Below, one piece after another: positions 17,587 through 27,051 of a stretch of DNA of 64,000 nucleotides. The position numbers were made by a program, and so were the translations under genes. How positions within the stretch are numbered: the first letter of the stretch is position 1; the number at the start of each line of letters is the position of its first letter. Origin of the DNA: Mucilaginibacter sp. L3T2-6 (GTDB taxonomy: Bacteria > Bacteroidota > Bacteroidia > Sphingobacteriales > Sphingobacteriaceae); NCBI RefSeq assembly GCF_030519355.1, contig NZ_JAUMKC010000024.1:36968-100967 (forward strand), read 5' to 3'. The notes under the pieces were generated by a model that saw only the letters and a list, made by a program, of their open reading frames with translations, was not told the DNA's origin and searched no databases.

Positions 17587-18609
17587 ATGGCTAAAAAAGG
17601 AATATTACTGGTTAACCTGGGTACACCCGACAGTCCCGAAACCAGCGATGTAAGAAAATATCTCAACGAGTTTTTGATGGACCCGCGGGTTATCGATATT
17701 AACCCTATCTCCCGCGCCTTGTTGGTTAAGGGAATCATCTCGCCATTCAGGGCGCCGAAGTCCGGTAAGTTATACAAGTATATCTGGAATGACGAGACAG
17801 GCTCGCCGCTTTTGCATTACAGTAAACTGCAGCACCAGGCCCTGCAGCAGCGTCTCGGCGACGAATACCAGGTTGAGCTGGCCATGCGCTATCAAAGTCC
17901 GTCAATTGAATCGGCACTTGAAAGACTGAAGGCCGGCCTTGTGGAAAGCATACAGGTTATTGCTTTATTCCCGCAATATGCTTCGGCCAGTACAGGGTCG
18001 GTTTACGAAAAGGTAATGGAGATCATAGGTAATTGGCAAACCATCCCTTCGCTGTCTTTCGTTAACTCATTTCACGATAATGAGCTAATGATCGAAACAT
18101 TCGCCAATAACGGCCGCAAGTATCAGCCTGAAACATTCGACCATATCTTATTCAGTTTTCATGGCCTGCCGCAGCGCCAGCTCATGAAATGTGATCATAC
18201 CGGCAATTACTGCCTTAAATCATCCGGCTGCTGCGATTCACTTAACGACGTAAATAAATATTGCTACTCAGCCCAATCGTATGATACGGCGCGTTTGATC
18301 GCAGAAAAGCTCAATCTTCCAAAAGAGAAATACACCGTTTGCTTCCAGTCGCGCCTTGGCAGCGACCCCTGGGTACAACCGTATACCAGTCAGGTTATTG
18401 CCCAATTGGCAAAAGAAGGTAAAAAAAGGCTGCTGGTATTTTGCCCTGCTTTTGTGGCTGATTGCCTTGAGACTGTTTACGAGGTGACCGAGGAATATGG
18501 CGCAGAGTTTAAAGCCCTCGGCGGCGAGCATGTGCAACTGGTGGAAAGCCTTAATGACGCCCCCACCTGGATTGATGCGCTGGAAGAAATGGTTGCAGGC
18601 AAGAAGTAA
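17587..18609 (+). CDS. hemH: Ferrochelatase
   Basis: HemH inserts ferrous iron into protoporphyrin IX, the final step of heme synthesis. The 340-residue protein begins GILLVNLGTPDSPE, the family N-terminus, and carries the metal-binding His192 in FSFHGLPQRQL. The PAFVADCLETVYEV segment holds the conserved glutamate of the active site. A cysteine-rich stretch (CDHTGNYCLKSSGCC, about residues 200-216) follows the active-site histidine; it may be structural. The gene ends at a strong bidirectional hairpin. Confidence 0.95.
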   Translation: MAKKGILLVNLGTPDSPETSDVRKYLNEFLMDPRVIDINPISRALLVKGIISPFRAPKSGKLYKYIWNDETGSPLLHYSKLQHQALQQRLGDEYQVELAMRYQSPSIESALERLKAGLVESIQVIALFPQYASASTGSVYEKVMEIIGNWQTIPSLSFVNSFHDNELMIETFANNGRKYQPETFDHILFSFHGLPQRQLMKCDHTGNYCLKSSGCCDSLNDVNKYCYSAQSYDTARLIAEKLNLPKEKYTVCFQSRLGSDPWVQPYTSQVIAQLAKEGKKRLLVFCPAFVADCLETVYEVTEEYGAEFKALGGEHVQLVESLNDAPTWIDALEEMVAGKK

Positions 18610-18649
18610 ACTTGCGGAATAGCCGGATATCAATGCCGGTGGTTAATAA

Positions 18650-18686
18650 AAAGCCCGTTAATCACCTGGAATGATTAACGGGCTTT
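18650..18686. terminator. Bidirectional terminator between hemH and the M1 peptidase gene
   Basis: A perfect 15-bp stem (18650-18664 with 18672-18686, core AAGCCCGTTAATC) with a 7-base loop lies between convergent genes. The arms start with AAA and end with TTT, so it can act on both strands. Confidence 0.85.
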
Positions 18687-18716
18687 GTAATTATAGCCGG
18701 GCTATAATTTATATTG

Positions 18717-21116
18717 TTATTTACTGCCAGATACCTGCATCGGGTTTACGCCAACCGATTGCCCGCGGGCGGCAGCAGCGTTAACTTTTTGCTTAAATAT
18801 CTGGAATTTGGAAGGCGATGGCAATTTGCCCCAATAGTTATTGCTTTCATCAATATCAGCAGTTTCGCGCATCGGGTCGAGCTTGATAGAGGCCACTTCT
18901 TTATCCTGTACATAGAATTTTGAACAGTTTTTCTCATTCAGTCTCCAGATCTGCGCAGGGATACGATCGACTGACTTGGTGCCGTCAGCATAGGTAAATT
19001 CGACAATAATCGGCATAACCAAGCCACCCTTGTTACTGAAGTTAAGCTGGTAGAAATACTTACCTGCATATTTGGCTTTATCCTCATCGGTAATGGCTTC
19101 GTCCTCGGCGCTGCGTTGAGGCGGCGTCAATTCCTTGGTCATGTTATTGAACTTGGTAGTATCAACAGCGGCCAGTCCGCGATCGTATTTATAGTAAAAG
19201 TCGCGGACAGAAGTATCCTTATCTACATAAAATTTAATGTTTTTGTCTTCGCGGTTACGGATCTTAGAGATATCCTCGAAGGCATTAACTGCCGGCGCAT
19301 CAACCTTGCGGGCTCCGCCCCTGCGGTTAAACTGGGGGGCCTTGCCGGTTAAATCAGCTTTGGCAACCTTAACTGAATCCAGCGAAATATCGCATGGCTC
19401 GGTATTATAGAACCAGCCTCTCCAGAACCAATCCAGGTTTTCGCCACTGGCATCGCTCATGGTGCGGAAGAAGTCTGCCGGTGTTGGGTGCTTAAATTCC
19501 CAGCGTCTTGCGTATTCTTTAAACGCATAATCAAACAGCTTGCGGCCCATAATGGTCTCGCGCAAAATGTTCAGTGCGGTAGCAGGCTTGGTGTAAGCAT
19601 TAGGCCCAAAGCGAACAATGTTTTCCGAGTTGCTCATTACCGGCTCCAGTTCATTTTTAGGCAGCTTCATGTAGTCAACAATGGTGTAAGCCGCACCTTT
19701 CTTGCTTGGATATTTGTTATCCCAAAGTTCTTCGGTCAGGTACTCCACAAATGAGTTCAAACCTTCATCCATCCATGTCCACTGGCGCTCATCGCTGTTT
19801 ACTATCATCGGGAAAAAGTTATGGCCAACTTCGTGAATAACCACACCTATCATACCATTTTTGGTGCTCTCGCTGTATGTTCCATCTTTTTCGGTGCGGC
19901 CATAGTTAAAGCAGATCATGGGGTATTCCATGCCGTTTGCTGCTTCAACACTTTGCGCTACGGGGTAAGGGAACGGAAAAGTGAAGCTTGAGTAAGTTTT
20001 TACAGTATGTGCAACCAGTTTTGTAGATAGCTTACGGTACAAGTTGTAAGCCTCTTTACCATAATAACTCATACACATTACTGTTTTGCCTTCAACCTTC
20101 TGGCCCATGCCATCCCATATAAATTTACGTGATGATCCCCAGGCAAAGTCGCGCACGTTGTTGGCCTGGAAAATCCAGGTCTTCTTTGCGCTGCTTGGAG
20201 ATTTTTCTTTCTTTTTAGCCTCGTCAAGGGTCACAATCTCAACAGGTTCAGATGCACTCCTTGCTTTGGTGTAGCGGGCCATTTCGGTTGGCGATAGTAC
20301 GGATGCATAGTTGATACATTCGCCTGTTGCGCCAATAATATGGTCAGCCGGAACCGTCATGGCCACCTTGAAGTTACCGAACGTAAGAGCAAATTCACCC
20401 CTGCCTGTAAACTGGTGGTTCTGCCATCCCTGGAAGTCGCTGTACACGCAAAGGCGCGGGTACCATTGGGTCATGGTGAAGAGATAATTCCCGTCTTCAG
20501 GAAAATATTCATAACCACCACGGCCGCCAAGGCTCATCCTGTCGGATATTTTATAGGACCATTTAACGGTGAATACCATCTTAGCGCCGGGCTTCAAAGG
20601 AGTAGCCAGGTCAATACGCATCATGGTTTTGTTAATGGTATATGGCAATTTCTTACCAAGTGCATCGGTAATGCTGGCTATTTTATCGCCGTAACCGTTG
20701 TCAGCGTCCGATTTTTCAATCCTGTCTAACTGTAAGGTACCTGCGCCGCGCGGCATAACCGTGCTTTGCTGGTAATTAGCGTTATCCTTATTGTTGTGCT
20801 GGTTCTCATCCAGTTGCATCCAGATGTAATCCAGCGGGTCGGGCGAGTTGTTGTAATAGGTAATGGTTTCGGATCCGGTAAGTTTCAGGTTCTTTTCATC
20901 CAGGTCGCATTTGATGTCGTAATCCGCGCGCTGCTGCCAGTACTTATTTCCCGGCGCACCGCTGGCTGTGCGTTGTTCATTGGGCGTGCTGAGTATGGTG
21001 CCCAATTGCTCAAACTTATTGCCGTGGTTGCTGGTGGGATTATTCTGAATATCCTGCGCACCCGCAAAACCGGCAATTGCAAAGCTGAAAAAGAGTGAGG
21101 TAAAAACTTTTTTCAT
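18717..21116 (-). CDS. M1 family zinc aminopeptidase, secreted
   Basis: M1 enzymes cleave N-terminal residues from peptides using one zinc ion. The 799-residue protein has a signal peptide (MKKVFTSLFFSFAIAGFAGA), an N-terminal beta domain, and the catalytic signature HEVGH at 428-432 with the third ligand Glu451 (WMDEGLNSF), an exact HExxH-X18-E. The exopeptidase GAMEN motif appears as NGMEYP. The large C-terminal region is beta-rich with many charged residues. It is transcribed toward hemH. HupE-like and DUF6702-like genes lie just upstream, a neighbourhood I recall from other Bacteroidota, but the peptide substrate is unknown. Confidence 0.93.
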   Translation of the reverse strand: MKKVFTSLFFSFAIAGFAGAQDIQNNPTSNHGNKFEQLGTILSTPNEQRTASGAPGNKYWQQRADYDIKCDLDEKNLKLTGSETITYYNNSPDPLDYIWMQLDENQHNNKDNANYQQSTVMPRGAGTLQLDRIEKSDADNGYGDKIASITDALGKKLPYTINKTMMRIDLATPLKPGAKMVFTVKWSYKISDRMSLGGRGGYEYFPEDGNYLFTMTQWYPRLCVYSDFQGWQNHQFTGRGEFALTFGNFKVAMTVPADHIIGATGECINYASVLSPTEMARYTKARSASEPVEIVTLDEAKKKEKSPSSAKKTWIFQANNVRDFAWGSSRKFIWDGMGQKVEGKTVMCMSYYGKEAYNLYRKLSTKLVAHTVKTYSSFTFPFPYPVAQSVEAANGMEYPMICFNYGRTEKDGTYSESTKNGMIGVVIHEVGHNFFPMIVNSDERQWTWMDEGLNSFVEYLTEELWDNKYPSKKGAAYTIVDYMKLPKNELEPVMSNSENIVRFGPNAYTKPATALNILRETIMGRKLFDYAFKEYARRWEFKHPTPADFFRTMSDASGENLDWFWRGWFYNTEPCDISLDSVKVAKADLTGKAPQFNRRGGARKVDAPAVNAFEDISKIRNREDKNIKFYVDKDTSVRDFYYKYDRGLAAVDTTKFNNMTKELTPPQRSAEDEAITDEDKAKYAGKYFYQLNFSNKGGLVMPIIVEFTYADGTKSVDRIPAQIWRLNEKNCSKFYVQDKEVASIKLDPMRETADIDESNNYWGKLPSPSKFQIFKQKVNAAAARGQSVGVNPMQVSGSK

Positions 21117-21156
21117 CGTTTGTAAATTATTATTTATAAGATCAGTTACTTTTTGT

Positions 21157-21189
21157 TAAGTCCGGAAAGCCGGAAAAGTCCGTAAAATG
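21157..21189. repeat. Short-word repeat patch (AGTCCGGAAAG family)
   Basis: The word TCCGGAAAG recurs three times with small changes. A related patch lies in opposite orientation at 59353-59393 before the sigma factor gene stop. Confidence 0.55.
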
Positions 21190-21235
21190 TATTTGGCGCC
21201 TTTTCAATTCAAATTCCTAAATCGCAAACCGGAAA

Positions 21236-21814
21236 TCAAAAAGGCAATCTTTCCAAAGCCATTTTTAACGATAGCGCAAACACACCTGCCGAAAGAAAAA
21301 ACACCCAATCGCGGCGCTTTACTTTGACAATATTCAGGAATAATATTCCCACTATCAATATAATTGCCACCACTAAAATTTGTCCTGCTTCCAGCCCGAT
21401 ATTAAAACCAAACAGGCCCCAGCCTATGGTTTGGTCTTTGGCCAGCATAATACGGATCGCATTAGCGAAACCCATGCCGTGTATCAAGCCAAAACACAGT
21501 GCAAGATAATAATTTATCCGTGCGCTTGTATCTCTTCTGTCTATCTGAAAAATATTCTTCAGTGCGGTTATAAATATAGTGCAGGGTATCAGAAATTCAA
21601 CCCATTTGCTGGAAAACCTGATCACATCGTACACGCTTAAAGCCAGTGTTAATGAATGCCCTATGGTAAAAGCTGTTACCAATATCAGCACCCGCTTAAT
21701 ATCCCGTATAGAATACACGCAGGCCAGGGCCAGTATAAACAGCTGGTGGTCAAGCGCATCGGTGCTGATGATATGGCGCCAGCCCATCACAAAATAAAAA
21801 CTAAAGTCGGACAT
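21236..21814 (-). CDS. HupE/UreJ-like integral membrane protein
   Basis: The 192-residue protein consists almost entirely of about six membrane spans. Histidines in the first and second segments (WRHIISTDALDHQLF, TIGHSLTLAL) and GLIHGMGFANAI match the HupE/UreJ_2 family, some members of which carry nickel or cobalt. The metal role here is not proven; the Bacteroidota branch is often found beside an M1 peptidase. Its ATG (21814) lies one base from an apparent divergent GTG at 21816, which argues that the neighbour actually starts further in. Confidence 0.85.
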   Translation of the reverse strand: MSDFSFYFVMGWRHIISTDALDHQLFILALACVYSIRDIKRVLILVTAFTIGHSLTLALSVYDVIRFSSKWVEFLIPCTIFITALKNIFQIDRRDTSARINYYLALCFGLIHGMGFANAIRIMLAKDQTIGWGLFGFNIGLEAGQILVVAIILIVGILFLNIVKVKRRDWVFFLSAGVFALSLKMALERLPF

Positions 21815-21881
21815 TGTGAAACTAACCCTTGAAAGCTTTAAATTTAAGCCGTTTTTTTTACTATTAAAATCAGGGTACGCT

Positions 21882-22406
21882 ATGTGGGCTTTTATTTACC
21901 AACCGTTACTATATTGTTACATTGCCTTGGGCATGATGGCGCCGGCGAAACATACTTCTTTCGCTTTTCATCCCATTCATGTAAGTACGACTAACGTTGA
22001 ATACAACAAGCAGGACAACAAGTTGGAGGTTATCTGCACCATTTTTACCGACGACTTTGAAGTTGCCCTTGCCAAACAATTTCGTACTAAAACCGACCTT
22101 ACCCGCGCCGACATGCATAAAGCCATGGATGAGCTGGTAAAAAAATACATTAGCGCCAATCTGCAAATTAAAACCGACGGCGCACCAGCAAATCTGAGCT
22201 ACCTGGGCTTTGAGATAAATAAGGAAGCAACCGACGTCTATCTCGAATCGGCCAAAATACCTGCTGTTAAAAAAGTGGGGGTGAATGTGAGCCTGCTGCA
22301 TAACCAGTTTGACGACCAGATAAATATCGTGCACATTATTGTTGGCGGCGTAAGAAAAAGCGAAAAACTTGATTACCCCGATAAAAAAGTGGAACAGGTA
22401 TTTTGA
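21882..22406 (+). CDS. DUF6702-like exported protein
   Basis: The protein has an N-terminal hydrophobic segment (MWAFIYQPLLYCYIALGMM) followed by HPIHVSTTNVEYN, the usual start of the mature DUF6702-type domain, and a beta-rich region ending at VEQVF. The frame is open from a GTG at 21816, only one base from the divergent HupE-like start. I chose the ATG at 21882, which begins the signal/anchor segment and leaves room for two promoters. The family has no known function to my knowledge. Its pairing with HupE-like and M1 genes suggests they work together at the envelope. Confidence 0.78.
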   Translation: MWAFIYQPLLYCYIALGMMAPAKHTSFAFHPIHVSTTNVEYNKQDNKLEVICTIFTDDFEVALAKQFRTKTDLTRADMHKAMDELVKKYISANLQIKTDGAPANLSYLGFEINKEATDVYLESAKIPAVKKVGVNVSLLHNQFDDQINIVHIIVGGVRKSEKLDYPDKKVEQVF

Positions 22407-22519
22407 TTTTCATTTCTACGCGCTGAAATATTTTCCTGCGGCTGTAACCAATCCCGTTTTTTGCCCGTAATTGACAATACACGCACACCCTAACCATTAT
22501 ATTGATTGTGCGATTTGAT

Positions 22520-22527
22520 TATTTTTG
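22520..22527 (+). promoter_or_regulatory. -7 promoter box (TATTTTTG) for the kelch lipoprotein gene
   Basis: TATTTTTG matches TAnnTTTG and lies 21 bases before the ATG at 22549. No well-spaced -33 element is evident. Confidence 0.4.
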
Positions 22528-22548
22528 ATTTTAAGCTTCAGTCATTCT

Positions 22549-23649
22549 ATGAGAAAAATAAATCTACTGCTTTCGGCTGCAATTGTATTGGCTGCGGCCG
22601 GTTCATGTTCAAAAAAAAGCAATCCTGCGCCACCCACTGACCCCGGAGCGGGGTTTACTAAAATAAGCTATCTGGGCAGTATTGATATGACAGTAGCACG
22701 AAGCGGTCTGGCGGCTGCAGGGCTTGCAGGCAGTGTGTTTTTTGCAGGCGGCACTACAGATAATGGCGCAACGCTTTCAAAAACTGTAGACGTATATGAT
22801 GCCCTGCAAAACGTATGGTACACCGGCAGCTTGAGCGAAGCCCGGTATATGCTGGCTGGGGCGGCAGCTGGTGGAAAGATAATATTTGGGGGTGGTAAGA
22901 ACGCCACATCTTTTTCAAATGTTGCCGATATTTACGACCTTACTAAAAACATCTGGATAACCGCACAATTGAGTGAAGCCAGGGCCGGCCTTGCTGCGGC
23001 AGCTTTAGGTAATACTATTATTTTTGCAGGGGGCAGGGGCGCATCGGGCGTTTCAAAAACAGTTGACATTTATAACACCAACACCAATACCTGGACAACC
23101 GCTCAACTTAGCGTAGCGCGCACAGGGCTGGTAGCTGCGGCAGCAGGCACAAAAATTGTTTTCGCTGGCGGCGATGACAATGCCGGCATACCCTTAAACA
23201 CCGTTGATATTTATGATATAAATACGCATGCCTGGTCTACAGCAACGCTTAGCAGCGCAAAAGATCATTTTGCCGGAGCAGGTGCGGGTGATAAAATTGT
23301 ATTTGCAGGCGGACAAACTACTGCTGCCGGACTGGTAAAAACAGCCGACATTTATGATGTATCAACCAATACATGGTCGACCAGTGAAATTTCGCAGGCA
23401 AGGGAAGATCTGGCAGCCGCAGGGAGCCCCAATAAAATTGTTTTTGCGGGCGGTTATATCGGTACCGGTTCATCAACGGCCGCCGATGTTTACGATATCA
23501 AAAGCGGAACATGGTCTGTGCTTACGATAGGTACAGCCCGTAATTTGCTGGCCGGAGCAAGTACCGATTTTACCATTATGTTCGGCGGCGGAGTAGCGCA
23601 AAACGGGGTTTCTAAATCTGCCGATGTGTTCCGTTTAAGTAATGATTGA
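22549..23649 (+). CDS. Kelch-repeat beta-propeller lipoprotein
   Basis: The mature protein follows a lipoprotein signal (MRKINLLLSAAIVLAAAGSC), the cysteine being the likely lipidation site. Seven kelch units of about 48 residues follow, each with a VDIYD-N-TWS strand pair and an [ILV]-[IV]-FAGG turn. The first unit lacks its leading strand, which appears at the C-terminus (SADVFRLSND), the usual closure of a seven-bladed propeller. The blades are very similar to one another, suggesting recent expansion. Binding partners are unknown. I prefer the ATG at 22549 over the open frame from 22525 because the signal peptide begins there. Confidence 0.88.
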   Translation: MRKINLLLSAAIVLAAAGSCSKKSNPAPPTDPGAGFTKISYLGSIDMTVARSGLAAAGLAGSVFFAGGTTDNGATLSKTVDVYDALQNVWYTGSLSEARYMLAGAAAGGKIIFGGGKNATSFSNVADIYDLTKNIWITAQLSEARAGLAAAALGNTIIFAGGRGASGVSKTVDIYNTNTNTWTTAQLSVARTGLVAAAAGTKIVFAGGDDNAGIPLNTVDIYDINTHAWSTATLSSAKDHFAGAGAGDKIVFAGGQTTAAGLVKTADIYDVSTNTWSTSEISQAREDLAAAGSPNKIVFAGGYIGTGSSTAADVYDIKSGTWSVLTIGTARNLLAGASTDFTIMFGGGVAQNGVSKSADVFRLSND

Positions 23650-23731
23650 TGCCACAATGCCGAAAGATAGCCGATTGGGGTTTATATTTTTTTAGCCGTA
23701 TCGTAATATGAGCGGCTGATCTTTGTTCAAG

Positions 23732-24592
23732 TTATTTTTTTAGCTCTCCCCGTCTTGTCCAAAAATAAATTGCGGTAATTACTGCTACCACAGCCAGCAC
23801 AGCGCCGAATTCATCTATATAGTACTTCGTTTTTTCATTGCTGAGGGTAAGCGGGGTAAAAATACTTTGAATAAACAAATTGTGACTGGCATGAAGGATG
23901 GCGGCCGTCCATAAACTTCCGGACTTTAACCGAAACCATGTAAAAATAAAGCTGATACTGATTACCATTACCGCGAACCAGCTTAGGCCATACCATGCCG
24001 GTGTTCCGCTGTTATAATCGGCAAAAACTAAAATTGGCACATGCCATAGCGCCCAGATTGCGCCCACTATCAGCGAAGTGGTAGTATAGCCGGTTATCTT
24101 GTACATTTCGGGCACCAAAAATCCCCGCCAGCCGATTTCCTCGCCAAGGCCGGTCGCCAGGCTGCCGGCCATGCCGATTGTGCCCGTAAAAATAAAGTAT
24201 AAAAAAATAACGACGCCGTCCGGTAAACCGCTCCATCCAAACGATGACGATACCTGCTTTACGAAAGCTGTGTTATAAAAACTGCCCCATCCGGCAACCC
24301 AAAGAATAATGTAGGCTATTAATGAATAAAGAAGAGGAACCAGGTAAGCCCAAAGCATATATTTCGGCTTATTCCAGCTCCAGCCTAAATCAGAAATTTT
24401 CCGGTTCAATATACGGCACGTGGCGAACGCAGAAAGTGCCGGCGCCCACATTATCCCGGTAACGTACAAGCCGAAGCCGCTGCCCAGCTTGCCGGTATGG
24501 ATAACCAGGAAATAATATATACTGCTGATAGCAAAGGTAATAAGCAGAAAAATTGCGATGGCTTTACGGCTTTGGCTGGGGGTTGTATCCAT
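23732..24592 (-). CDS. CPBP family intramembrane glutamic endopeptidase
   Basis: CPBP (Abi) proteases cleave within or near membranes; eukaryotic Rce1 is the type member. The 286-residue protein has about eight membrane spans. The active motif EExxxR is present as Glu151-Glu152-Ile-Gly-Trp-Arg156 in GLGEEIGWRGFL. Two further conserved sites follow: IWALWHVPIL and AAILHASHNLF, supplying the histidines. Substrates in Bacteroidota are unknown. It stands alone, 80 bases upstream of the serine hydrolase gene on the same strand. Confidence 0.92.
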   Translation of the reverse strand: MDTTPSQSRKAIAIFLLITFAISSIYYFLVIHTGKLGSGFGLYVTGIMWAPALSAFATCRILNRKISDLGWSWNKPKYMLWAYLVPLLYSLIAYIILWVAGWGSFYNTAFVKQVSSSFGWSGLPDGVVIFLYFIFTGTIGMAGSLATGLGEEIGWRGFLVPEMYKITGYTTTSLIVGAIWALWHVPILVFADYNSGTPAWYGLSWFAVMVISISFIFTWFRLKSGSLWTAAILHASHNLFIQSIFTPLTLSNEKTKYYIDEFGAVLAVVAVITAIYFWTRRGELKK

Positions 24593-24672
24593 AACGAGGG
24601 GGTGGTTTGACTTGATTGTCAGGTAAATATAGCAAACTTGTATCGCAAAGCATATATTTAATCATCCTGTAA

Positions 24673-25752
24673 TTACTCCCCAACCGCCTCATTCACCAGG
24701 GTCATCAGGTCCATATATCTTTCATTACGGCCGGTATTTTTAATGTAGAAGGTCATTAAAAATCCGCAATATTTTTTCTCATTATTTACCCAGGGGAAAC
24801 TGCCGAAAAGCCCTGGACTGCTCACCCCATTGCTGCCCATCGTCCATTCTCCAAAACCATAGCCCAGGCCTTTGGCTTCGGCTGGAGAATAGGCAATTTT
24901 TACATCAGATGTTACTCGATTTACTTGCATCTGGGCAACACTGCTTTCACTCAGTATCCGCTTACCATTATAAACGCCCTTGTTCATTATCATCACCAAA
25001 AAATTCAGGTAATCTTCGGGCGTACTGTATGCACCCCCGGCGGGCAGGGCAACCTTGCCTTTGCCAAAATCTGTGTTTCTCATACCAACGGGTTGGGCTA
25101 TCCGTTCGGCAAACAGGGTTTCAAAACTTTTGCCGCTGATCTTTTCCACTATCGCCCCGGCGATCTGTAAACCTACGTTGCTGTAATGGAAAACCTTACC
25201 GGGTTGTCCTTCCATCGGCATTTTGGCTATCTCGGCAATTGCGTCGTCCATACTGTTGGCATTGCGCATTTCCTCCAGATTTTCCTTTAATTCAGGTGCT
25301 TTAATGCCGGTAAGGTGCGAAAGGCACTGGCTGATGGTTATTTTACCCTTGCCGTTTGCCGACAAAACCGGCAGGTATTTCCCTACTGTATCAGTTAGCT
25401 TTAATTTGCCATCATCAATAAAAGTCATCACCAGGGCCGCGCTCAGCCATTTGCTGCAACTGGCGATGCGCAGGCGGGTGGTGAGTGTATAATCGCTCAT
25501 ATCGGCCGTATTGCCTTGCCGGCGGGCAACATACCTCACCGCCATTTTTTGGCGCAGGTTCATTTCACTTTCGGAGTGGTTATAAATGATCTTGCCATCC
25601 TTATAAAGCACTAAAATGCTGCGGCCGCCCATTTCGCGGGTGTTACCGGCCATCCAGTTGTCCAGTTTTTTAAAGTTATTTTGTGCAGATGCATTCTTTA
25701 AAAGTGACAGCGCCACTAATATCGAAAGGAAAAATTTGTATTTGTTTATCAT
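24673..25752 (-). CDS. Secreted serine hydrolase of the beta-lactamase/esterase (S12) family
   Basis: The 359-residue protein has a signal peptide (MINKYKFFLSILVALSLLKN followed by ASAQ) and the class C-like SxxK motif at Ser98-Cys-Ser-Lys101 (RIASCSKWLSA). The second element YSN is present in VFHYSNVGLQIAG. The HxG-type third motif is not obvious; GLFGSFPWVN occupies that region. Such proteins include esterases, D-aminopeptidases and penicillin-binding enzymes, so the substrate is open. It may share a transcript with the downstream CPBP gene. Confidence 0.88.
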   Translation of the reverse strand: MINKYKFFLSILVALSLLKNASAQNNFKKLDNWMAGNTREMGGRSILVLYKDGKIIYNHSESEMNLRQKMAVRYVARRQGNTADMSDYTLTTRLRIASCSKWLSAALVMTFIDDGKLKLTDTVGKYLPVLSANGKGKITISQCLSHLTGIKAPELKENLEEMRNANSMDDAIAEIAKMPMEGQPGKVFHYSNVGLQIAGAIVEKISGKSFETLFAERIAQPVGMRNTDFGKGKVALPAGGAYSTPEDYLNFLVMIMNKGVYNGKRILSESSVAQMQVNRVTSDVKIAYSPAEAKGLGYGFGEWTMGSNGVSSPGLFGSFPWVNNEKKYCGFLMTFYIKNTGRNERYMDLMTLVNEAVGE

Positions 25753-25847
25753 AAGGTTAATGTACTAAATATCTAAATAACAGGCATGAACAAGTTGATA
25801 TTTGCATTCGTTTGACCAGATGACGGGTAAATAGTTTAAATTCGGTT

Positions 25848-26984
25848 ATGCAAAAAGCCGTGGCTCCGTCCAAAACCAAAATCGCTTATATCGACCGCCT
25901 GAAAGTCCTCATGACCATACTGGTTATCCTTCATCATACATTTATTACTTATGGCGCGCCAGGTGGCTGGTATTTTTACCAAAAAACAACTAATGAGATA
26001 GCTAAAATACCGATGACGCTGTTTGTCGCGGTGAATCAATCATTTTTTATGGGATTTTTCTTTTTTCTGTCGGCGTATTTTATGCCGTCGTCTTTAAAGA
26101 AAAAAGGTCCTGAAAAGTTTATTGCCGACCGTATCATACGGTTAGGAATACCATTAGTTTTTTATTCATTTGTGCTTGGTCCGCTCATGAATTACATGAT
26201 ATATTACTGGGGCTATGGCAAGCATATTACCCTTTTGCAATACATCAGCGGGTATGATAACTGGATAGACTTCGGCGTACTGTGGTTTGTAGCGGCGCTG
26301 CTTTTATTTACGTTGATTTATGTTGGCTGGAATACACTCACTCCCCCAAATGATGACCGGCCGCAAAAAATCAAGTTTAGGCATATCGTGCTTTTTGCAG
26401 CTGGAATCGGCATAGTTTCTTTTCTGGTGAGATTAATTTTCCCGTTGGGCTGGGTGCTGAAGCCGGTTGGCTTTCAGCTGGCATACTTCCCGCAATATAT
26501 CGCTTTATTTGCTGCAGGCATTTTGGCGTCAAAACGTAAATGGCCCGACAGTATTGCAGATAAACAAGGCCGAAGTGGTTTAACCCTGGCTTTGCTGATG
26601 GTCTTTGTTGTATTCCCTATACTATTTATCGGTGTTAAAGTTTTAAAATTCCCGTTCGATTGGTTTAACGGCGGCTGGCACTGGCCGGCGTTTGTGCTTG
26701 CACTTTGGGAACAGCTGACAGGCTTTGGTATAATCGTCGCCCTTACAGCCAAGGGCAAACGATCGTGGAATAACAGTTCGCCGTTTTGGGACAGCTTATC
26801 GCGCCGGGCGTTTGCGGTATATATTTTTCATCCGCTGCTGGTTATTTCGCTTACGCTGGTATTTTTTAAATGGAGTATCGAACCTGCACTGAAGTTATTG
26901 GTAGTTGCCCCGCTTGCTGTTGCCGGCAGTTTCCTGCTGGCATCGGTGCTGGTGTTAATTCCGGGCGTAAAGAGGATTGTTTGA
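25848..26984 (+). CDS. Acyltransferase family 3 membrane protein
   Basis: The 378-residue protein has about ten membrane spans and the N-terminal signature of family 3 acyltransferases: YIDRLKVLMTILVILHHTFI, with the conserved histidine pair near residue 30. Members O-acetylate or succinylate exported polysaccharides, glycans or lipids. The loop LSAYFMPSSLKKKGPEKF and the RRAFAVYIFHPLLVI segment near the C-terminus are also typical. No acceptor can be assigned: the neighbours are not glycan genes. Confidence 0.9.
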   Translation: MQKAVAPSKTKIAYIDRLKVLMTILVILHHTFITYGAPGGWYFYQKTTNEIAKIPMTLFVAVNQSFFMGFFFFLSAYFMPSSLKKKGPEKFIADRIIRLGIPLVFYSFVLGPLMNYMIYYWGYGKHITLLQYISGYDNWIDFGVLWFVAALLLFTLIYVGWNTLTPPNDDRPQKIKFRHIVLFAAGIGIVSFLVRLIFPLGWVLKPVGFQLAYFPQYIALFAAGILASKRKWPDSIADKQGRSGLTLALLMVFVVFPILFIGVKVLKFPFDWFNGGWHWPAFVLALWEQLTGFGIIVALTAKGKRSWNNSSPFWDSLSRRAFAVYIFHPLLVISLTLVFFKWSIEPALKLLVVAPLAVAGSFLLASVLVLIPGVKRIV

Positions 26985-27013
26985 ATGCCACAAAGCACGT
27001 CAGACATTTTCCC

Positions 27014-27021
27014 TAACTTTG
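27014..27021 (+). promoter_or_regulatory. -7 promoter box (TAACTTTG) for the FAD oxidoreductase gene
   Basis: TAACTTTG matches TAnnTTTG and lies 30 bases before the ATG at 27052. Confidence 0.5.
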
Positions 27022-27051
27022 CATCATCCGGGATAAAAACCCGGCAACAGC

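Noticed and set aside
20340..21098. Open frames antisense to the M1 peptidase gene
   Set aside because: The peptidase has its signal peptide and zinc motif on the minus strand; the opposite frames lack coherent structure.
21816..21881. GTG start of the DUF6702-like gene at 21816
   Set aside because: It would lie one base from the divergent HupE-like start, leaving no promoter; the ATG at 21882 begins a signal segment.
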